Below are positions 56,883-64,000 of a stretch of DNA of 64,000 nt, in pieces. The DNA is from Crotalaria pallida (lineage: Eukaryota > Streptophyta > Magnoliopsida > Fabales > Fabaceae): positions 79,069,001-79,133,000 of the forward strand of contig CM075656.1 of the NCBI GenBank assembly GCA_037953625.1, read 5' to 3'. How positions within the stretch are numbered: position 1 is the stretch's first letter; every line of letters begins with the position of its first letter. Made by a program: the position numbers and the translations under genes. The notes beneath the pieces are model-generated. The model made no database searches and was not told where the DNA came from. It saw nothing but the letters and a program-made list of their open reading frames with translations.

Positions 56883-59800
56883 ACCCTTATGTTTTTATAT
56901 ATTTGAAGGACAAAGTTGTTCTTGTTGCATTGCAACATGGAAGTAGTTGTTCATTTATATATTAAAAAATATTCTAGAATAAGTGGTAAGAAAGCAAGAT
57001 TAAATTCTGCTGGTCACGTCAAACCCTTTAAGCAACCAGAACCAACTTTGACAAAAGTTTAATATTTATGCTATTCCTTTTGTTTTCTTTGACTGACCCT
57101 GTTCTAAGAATGACAATATTCCGGAATCAATTTAAGGGCTGGTACAAATTTTATAGGTTGATTCATAATCTATCATGACCTTAATATTATTAGCATAATA
57201 TACATAGGACACGAGTTTTGCATCTACATTTTCCTGCTAGGTTTGAAGTTAGTTATGTTCTTAATGTTGGTACAATGGTCCCTCTTTTTTTTCCTCTATT
57301 GAGGAATTGAATTTGAATTTTGAACCTTCTGAAATTGGTAACAAGCATCTTTTGAGTGGGACTGTTGGAGGAATGGTGCTTCTCCTCCTCTCATGTGCAT
57401 AGCATCTAATACTTTTCACCTTTTGAAATAGAATGAGCCACATCAAAAATATATGTAAAGGCAGAACAAATTGTCAAATCTTAGTGCAATTTAACCACTT
57501 AAAACCCAACCCAAGAGAATATAGTGGTGTCCAAATCTCAAGTTGTAAAACCAGTGATGGCCAAACCAAGAAAATTAAAATTGCTGAGTAATCTTTTTCC
57601 ATTTATTCTTTTTTATTTCATTCTTGATCTATTTGATCTAGCCATTCATTCCCTTTGTACATGTGCAATTTTTAACTTTAATTGATGGGTTGTTTGCGTA
57701 ACAACTATGGTTAAGTATTTTTGCCTTTTGACTTGTCGTTTGTTCATCTAGTTAATACTGTGCTCTTATTCGTGGTGGCCTTTATTTATAGTATAAGATT
57801 TTAGAGAAGAATGGCATTTCTTATTGACCGGAGTTCATTGTGAATATTTATCCAATAATATATTCATCATTATTCAATATATATATAACTTAAGATAATA
57901 ATTATTATTATTAATTTATTATTATGAAACGCAATAATGTTGCATTTGGTGCCATGTATGTTAGCCTTGAACCGAGTTTATATTAAGATTACACTTTAGA
58001 TGAACCTAATATGAAAACCAATGTTGGTTTTTTATAGGGATTTTTTTTTTTTTAAAGATGGGAAAGAAAGTACAATCACTTAAGTTTGAACCCAAAATAT
58101 GGCTTTGAACGAAGTTTATATTAACGTTACACTTTCCATAAAACTCAATAGTTTTTACAAGTCATTTCAGCAAAATAATTTATAAGAATCAAAATCAAAA
58201 GTCTATTTTTATTTATTAATTAATTTGTGTGTTTTTATTTGGGTTAATTTATAAAAGTATTCATTATTACATTGTCATAATATAATATTCTAAAGTTTTC
58301 ATTAACAAATATAAAACAATTACTTCTGTTAAACATCACATTCACCAATTAATTCTTTGCCCATGCTATAAGTCGTCAAAGGGAATTTGCTGACATTTTT
58401 ACAAAGCTTTTTTCTCCTCATTTGTTTCAATCTTTGCATTCCAAGCTTGGTATGCTCAACATCCACATGTCAACTTGTGAGAGGTATGTTGAATAACAAG
58501 CATGATTAACTAGTTATCGTTTTTAAATAATCGATTATCGATCCAGTTAAGTCAGTTAATCCAAGGTTCAAGTTAACCGATTATCGATTCAGTTAAAATC
58601 AGTTAGTTCAATTAAATAAGTTAGCTCAAACCTACTGTAACTTATCTACTTAAGTAACCGGTTAAATTTGGAGAAGCAGCATGAGCAATCATGTAGTTCA
58701 GTTGCAGGCTATTCTAACTTATGCGAACTATAATTTAGTTAAGATTTGTGTTTGTTTAATTGTAGTCTAAACCCTAAAATTAGTAGTTAGATATATGGCT
58801 ATGATCTTAAATTACTTGGTCACAAGCTATAATTATAAATAGCTTAGCTTTTGTACATTTGCAGTTAGTCGAGAAATCCATTTTACAAAAATTTTCTTAC
58901 ATGCTTCTGTTCCTTCTCAACTCAAATATTTTCTCTCTCTGTCACACAAACATGTGGTAGCTTAACTCCTAAGTTGTGATGGTTACCAATTTCTACAAAA
59001 ATTACTAATGGATTGTCGTCGATCGTCATTGCAATTTAAAATCATCCTCACAACTTTGTGATAAATATGATATCATGATATATTCTTTTAACTCACTGCC
59101 AACTTTGTGATAAATATGATATATATCATGCATGATATATTCTTTTAACTCACTGCAAAATTTTAAGATATGTAATTATCCTGACGTCGAATGTTTTAGT
59201 TGCCATGACCCACATGCCTTGCTTTGAGGACAGGGTGCAACAAGAGATGATTGATTGATTGAAAATGGCACAAATTCTACACTATTTAGTATTTCAGAAC
59301 TCACTCAGATAATCAGATAGAAGATAACATGATTAAGATGTCAACTGTCTAGGCCCTTCACTTTTTCGTAACTATATGTGCAGCACTTCCATTTAATACA
59401 TTTCCATTATTCTTTCTGAATATTATAAGGTCGGTACTACGATAACATGGACCGTTCGTTTTATATAAGATCTAAGCATTAGCTCTTGCTTTCCTTAGCT
59501 TTAAGTAAGGGTATAGTGCAATTGGATTCTCCTTACAGAAAATATTAATCAAAGAGAAAAAGGAATGTTAACGTGTAGAAAACTACCCAGTCCGATCCAT
59601 TGGCCATGATTGTGCCTAGTACATACATAATTTGTGAAGGCCCTATCGTACAAATATACCCACCATTATAATCTTTAACTAGTTTCTATACCCTGTTGGA
59701 TCTTGTCATACCTCACCGAGATTTTTCAATTGCTAATCGAAAATAAGAGAATTTTCAAGGAGCTGGTATGGAATCTATGAATTGTTGGACAAGACATTTC

Positions 59801-60020
59801 TCCAAGATTAGAATGTACCACGTTGGAATGAGTAGTGAGGCAGGGCAAAGTGGCATCATATATCGAGGGATATGTCGGCTATACATTTATATTTTATATG
59901 TGGGACCTCACAATAAGTCACATAAAGGGCTAAAATCGTCGAAACTCTAGTACTATACCATGCTTCTAGAGATAAGTTTTCTCCATCAGCGGTGAGTGGG
60001 TGAGTGGTATTGGTTAATTA
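56883..60020. other. Upstream region of the WAT1-related gene and intergenic DNA
   Basis: No gene is visible. The stretch nearest 56883 should include the WAT1 promoter. A possible solo LTR begins at TGTTGAATAACAAGC (58486) and includes TATAAATAGCTTAG near 58846 with a pyrimidine-rich leader, but its far end was not defined. Two copies of ACTTTGTGATAAATATGAT occur at 59072 and 59103. Confidence 0.35.
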
Positions 60021-60027
60021 ATTTTGC

Positions 60028-60337
60028 TGTTAGAATATGTACTTAGAAAACGATTCGGCTGGTACATGGTGGATCAAGGGGGAGTGATCGGTGAGATGAC
60101 CCAGCCGAACCATCGGCTTTGGTCATGGGAATTGAACCAAAATCTTAAGGCAATGGTTCTATGGGTCTTGCCACTTATAAACCTTCTCAGCCGTCCCAGC
60201 CGAACCATCGGCTTTGGTCATGGGAATTGAACCAAAACCTTAAAGCAATGGTTCTATGGGTCTTGCCACTTATAAACCTTCTCACCCGTCCCATCCTATC
60301 CAATGTGAGACTTTATCTCATACTTGAATACTCAACA
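60028..60337 (-). mobile_element. LTR of a retrotransposon (minus strand) with duplicated TATA segment
   Basis: The segment is bounded by TGTTAGAATATG and TACTCAACA (TGTT...AACA ends). Immediately right is ATCTCCCCCTT, which on the minus strand is a polypurine tract AAGGGGGAGAT, so this looks like a 3' LTR of a minus-strand element. Inside, 60101-60195 and 60196-60290 are a 95-bp tandem duplication, each copy carrying CCACTTATAAACC (TATA box on the minus strand). Confidence 0.6.
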
Positions 60338-60349
60338 ATCTCCCCCTTC

Positions 60350-61140
60350 AAGTGTGAATCCCCACACTTACTGATCGTTTTCAAGAGAGGGTTTAATGGG
60401 AATCAGGAATCTAGATTCCATTAAGTAAGTCAAGTAAAACAAGTCCTCAATTAAATCAATGACAAATCCAAATTGATCATCAAAGTGCACGTCCACGACC
60501 ATGCATGATCATAAAGCGACATCAATTCCTATACAGCTCAAAGGCAAATTGGGCCAAGCCTTGTGCAAGAGATGCACACGCCTAAAACTAGATGGAAGGA
60601 AGACTTTTAATTTGAATTCTCTTATGGAGGTTAAATTAATTTATTATGTAATTTATGCTTATGATTAATGTATTCAATAACGGGGGTTACAAATTGTAAT
60701 GATGGGTAAAATTATGGCATTGATGTTTAGAATGAATGGAGGCTATGAAATGGCTTGGAGTTCATGCCCTCCGATCCTCCTCCTATATAAGGATGTACAT
60801 GCCACTTTCTCTATGAACATGAAGAATAATAAAAAGTTTAAATGTTTTGATAGTTGTTGTGCTTTCTATGTGCTGAGGCTTTGTCTCAATGGGTTTTAGT
60901 GATTGGATCGTCGTGACCTTATTAAGAGTGTGATGTCTTTGTGTGACGACTATTGCATATTATTAACCTGAATTTGAGGTTGTGGCTCCACCTCATTTCT
61001 TTTCAATTTTTGATCTTCTCCGTCTTTTTCTTTTTGATAGTTTAATTTATGTTTTAGTTAATTTTAAGTCTACTTTGGGAATGGATTTTAAGATTATGCT
61101 CATAATCTTTAGTTTATGTTTACGTTAAATAAAGAGTGGG
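60350..61140. other. Retroelement-like and intergenic DNA
   Basis: Probably decayed internal sequence of the element whose LTR ends at 60337. No protein motif is recognised. Ends at the next LTR. Confidence 0.35.
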
Positions 61141-61522
61141 TGTAATGCCAAAATAACCCACGACCATGACCATCAAAAAGTATCAGTGAAATTTATTTTT
61201 AGAAAATGCCTAGAACGATCAAAGTGAAAAAATACAACTACCCTTTAAAAGTTGTTATAAGAATATACATTTCATTGTTTCCATTTGCTCTCCTCTCTCT
61301 CTAGATTTCACATTTGCTTTGAATCTCTGTACTAATTTTGTCCCTAATATCTACATGTGTCCATATTTTTTTCCCTTAACATTATCGAATTTACATAATT
61401 GTCTTTAAGATATTATGATTATGATTAAGCCCATCAATATTTAGTTATTTATTTACTAAACACACATCAACACATGTCACATGCACATCACATGAGACAT
61501 ACTAAGATATTAAAATCTTACA
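61141..61522 (-). mobile_element. 3' LTR of a decayed Ty1-copia element
   Basis: The segment is bounded by TGTAA and TTACA. Directly right, TTCTCCCACTTGGCT reads on the minus strand as AGCCAAGTGGGAGAA, a polypurine tract just inside a 3' LTR. The pol remnants further right are on the same strand, consistent with one element oriented right to left. Confidence 0.55.
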
Positions 61523-64000
61523 TTCTCCCACTTGGCTCATGTGACACAATTCAACATTATGGTCTAATAAACAAAATAATTAAATAAACAATTAATGCGC
61601 ATTTACATGGCTAAATCATTTTATACTTAGATACTCTATTAATCATGATTATAGATAGGAACTAATTCGGGTCATGGCGGTTGTACATCATTTGTTCGAC
61701 ATAATTCCTTCCATGTACCACAAAATAGTCTTTTCCTCAACACGATCTATAATTGAGAAATACATATCAAACATATCGTAAATGAGCTCAGCGTGTCAAT
61801 TACATCATACATAAGGATGTCAACATCAAATTCAATTTTACTTAACAACAATAATGCCTATACTTTCAACATGTTCAATAAATGTTTAGGCAATAACTCT
61901 TCTTTCAAGGGATTAACAATCATAAGATTGGTACTAATATGCTCTATTGACAATTTTGTTTCTGATCTCATTCTTTAGAGACAAAGTATTTCATTCACAT
62001 ACTTTTAGCACCTTTATAGTACTTGTCATTGCTGCAAAACACCACAATACGTTTTCAGCGGCTAAGCAATATTGTCGACAGTTCTAAGCCCCGAAATAAA
62101 ATTTTGCAGTCAATTAGTTTGAATTGTAACCTCAAAACTTGTTACAAATTCAACATTCTGATCACCTCAATGTGATCATTCATTACAAAAGTAAGCATGC
62201 ATTTATTCGTTCCATGCTAATACCTCAAGACTTAATGAGTATAGTTAATACTTCCTTAACATAAATTTTATTCATTCTAGTACTTTAATGATATATGCTT
62301 TATGAGATAAGCCTAACAATTCATGTGACATATTCTAGAATATTCATTTTCTAATCACATGGCTCGATTCACCTATATCTTTCATTCAAAGTTACTAGAA
62401 AAATTTCTTAGTCTAGTGTAAAAGACCAAGATAATAAGTTGCAAGCAAGATATAATAACATACAGAATCAACATAATAAACTCACTCCCACTGACCTTCA
62501 GATACTTACACAAGTTAATTGTGTTTCCTTAAATCTAAAAGGAACAATAGTATCATTGACTATCTTTCATATACTATTGGTGGGATGTATGTTTAAATTT
62601 GTATATTAATTTTCTCAAATTTGCACATTATGTGTTCATTTTTTTCAATTGAGAACCACATTAGTGGGTCATCCACATAAACATTCTCCTCTAAAATTCA
62701 TAAAGGTTGTTTTCACATTCTTCTACTGCAGTTCCAAATCATTACGGACTACATATGCCATGATGATAATATTGAATAAATTCTTTCAGGTAATTGGTCA
62801 AAATACCTCATTAATGGTCAATGCCAACTTTGCGAGGGAAATCATTGACAACAAATTTGGCCTTGTAACGTTCAAGGTTGTCACGAGAGTTATATTTGGT
62901 CCAAAAGACTCACTTACCCCCAACTCTCGTGTAACCTTTAGGCAATTCTACAAGGTCTCACATATAAAAATATTTATCAATATTATCACAACTTATGGCT
63001 TGTAAAACAACACATCGTTATCATTAATGACTAAGTCAAATTTATATTATTGTAGATAAACCACTTAAAACATTCGAAATAACAATTTCTTTTCTTTTTT
63101 TTAAATACTATTTCTCATGGTTCTTCTACAATAAAATCATTGTGAATAGTGAATTCATTTCGTACTTTATTGTTATACGATTCAAAAATAAAAGAAACTA
63201 TTGTTGAGGTAAAAGAACAAATTACAAATTACAGAAACTTGCACCCTAACTCCGTTAATTTCCACGTTATGTGGAACTATACTCCCACTAATTTCACAAT
63301 TCTCAGTAAAACTGTCATTCACAATTTCAATGGTTCTTATATTATGGTTAGAATAATAAGGTCTATACCTTTTGATTTATATGGATAATCAATGAAATAC
63401 TCATTGATGTTTTATATCCATTTTCTTTTATGGCGGATTGCAATCCTTGTTTCTGCCGACAACCTTAAACATACAGGTGCCTTAAATTGGATATCCTATA
63501 AACACAGTTCAAAATTGTCTTTGACACTGTCTTACTAGGAACCCTGTTCAATAGACAAATGGCAGTTTCAAGACATACATTCACAAATACGGGTAAAGAC
63601 TAAATATCATACTCCTAACCATATTCATTACTGTTCTGTTATGCCCTATATACACCATTTCGCTGCAGTGTAACTGGCATACACACAAATTACTCAATTC
63701 TTGAGGAGTTTAACGAACAGTCACAGATGTTGCCCATTTTAATTAATTCTTTCATGTTAGTCATCATCTCTATCGTAATTGATAACATTCATCTATATGT
63801 ACTTAACTTTCTACTTTATTCAAGTAAATTTTCAAGACATAATTATAACATGAATAGTTATCAATAAAGATGATCACATACCTTTTTCTTTCTAAAAAGA
63901 AAGTTAACATCAAAGGTCCACAAGTTTTGAAGAACACATTTTCAATAAGCTGGATCCTTCTTGTGGCTCTTTTCTTTGTGTCTTTGGTTTTTCTTTCCTT
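61523..64000 (-). pseudogene. Ty1-copia polyprotein remnant (integrase and reverse transcriptase), runs off the window
   Basis: On the minus strand, 64000-63750 translates to integrase-core text such as KRATRRIQLIENVFFKTCGP and KRYVIIFIDNYSCYNYVLKI. About 63700-63600 retains a decayed 'PQQNGV.ERRNRT' region, and 63560-63400 retains LLNRVPSK and LRHLYV. About 62990-62640 matches the start of the copia reverse transcriptase (DLVELPKGYTRVGG, ERYKAKFVVNDF, KVGIDH). Stops and frameshifts are numerous, so the element is dead. The gag, protease and 5' LTR would lie beyond 64000. Confidence 0.8.

Overview
This is plant nuclear DNA, probably from a papilionoid legume. It is AT-rich, its genes have introns with canonical GT/AG borders, and it is crowded with small DNA transposons (Stowaway-type MITEs flanked by TA, Mutator-type palindromes with 9-bp target duplications, hAT elements with 8-bp duplications), tRNA-derived SINEs, an L1-type LINE and Ty1-copia remnants. 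The proteins it encodes (LST8, a WAT1/EamA transporter, a heavy-metal-associated isoprenylated protein) are ordinary plant families. The legume placement is an inference from overall character, not a proof. Homology statements come from motif recognition, not from searches.

Layout. 96-4284 (-): a five-exon gene for an unrecognised, largely disordered protein; its 1.9-kb first intron holds a repeat-derived insert. 4.6-9.3 kb: repeats, including a 1158-bp hAT element that contains a transit-peptide-like ORF and is inserted in a SINE-like repeat. 9835-10020 (-): a small single-exon gene for a peptide of about 61 residues. 10.3-19.6 kb: MITEs, a long fold-back repeat, an array of GATAATGATT units, a LINE 3' end, a 24-bp minisatellite and a Helitron-like terminus. 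19651-20452 (+): a three-exon gene for a possible cystatin/monellin-like protein. 20.5-28.3 kb: retroelement debris and a 2-kb palindrome broken by two later insertions. 28.3-31.1 kb (+): a frameshifted LINE that lacks its 3' end. 32554-33075 (+): an intronless gene for an acidic and lysine-rich protein of unknown function. 35935-38076 (+): a five-exon HIPP gene with two heavy-metal domains and a C-terminal CSIM prenylation motif. 39680-44358 (-): a ten-exon LST8 gene (TOR complex subunit, seven WD repeats). 49090-56807 (-): a six-exon WAT1-related (nodulin MtN21/EamA) transporter gene with two introns inflated by nested transposons. 57-64 kb: mostly intergenic, with an LTR carrying a duplicated TATA segment and a decayed antisense Ty1-copia element that runs off the right edge.

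The genes do not form a pathway; they are independent housekeeping or family genes separated by transposon-rich DNA. Exon models were built by joining open frames at GT/AG borders and checking that the phase is preserved at every junction; the LST8, WAT1 and HIPP models close without a frame conflict. I did not find a clearly new biological system. The most unusual features are the gene-fragment-bearing hAT element, the two complementary LINE halves next to similar Mutator-like arms, the large fold-backs, and the layered insertions in the WAT1 introns.
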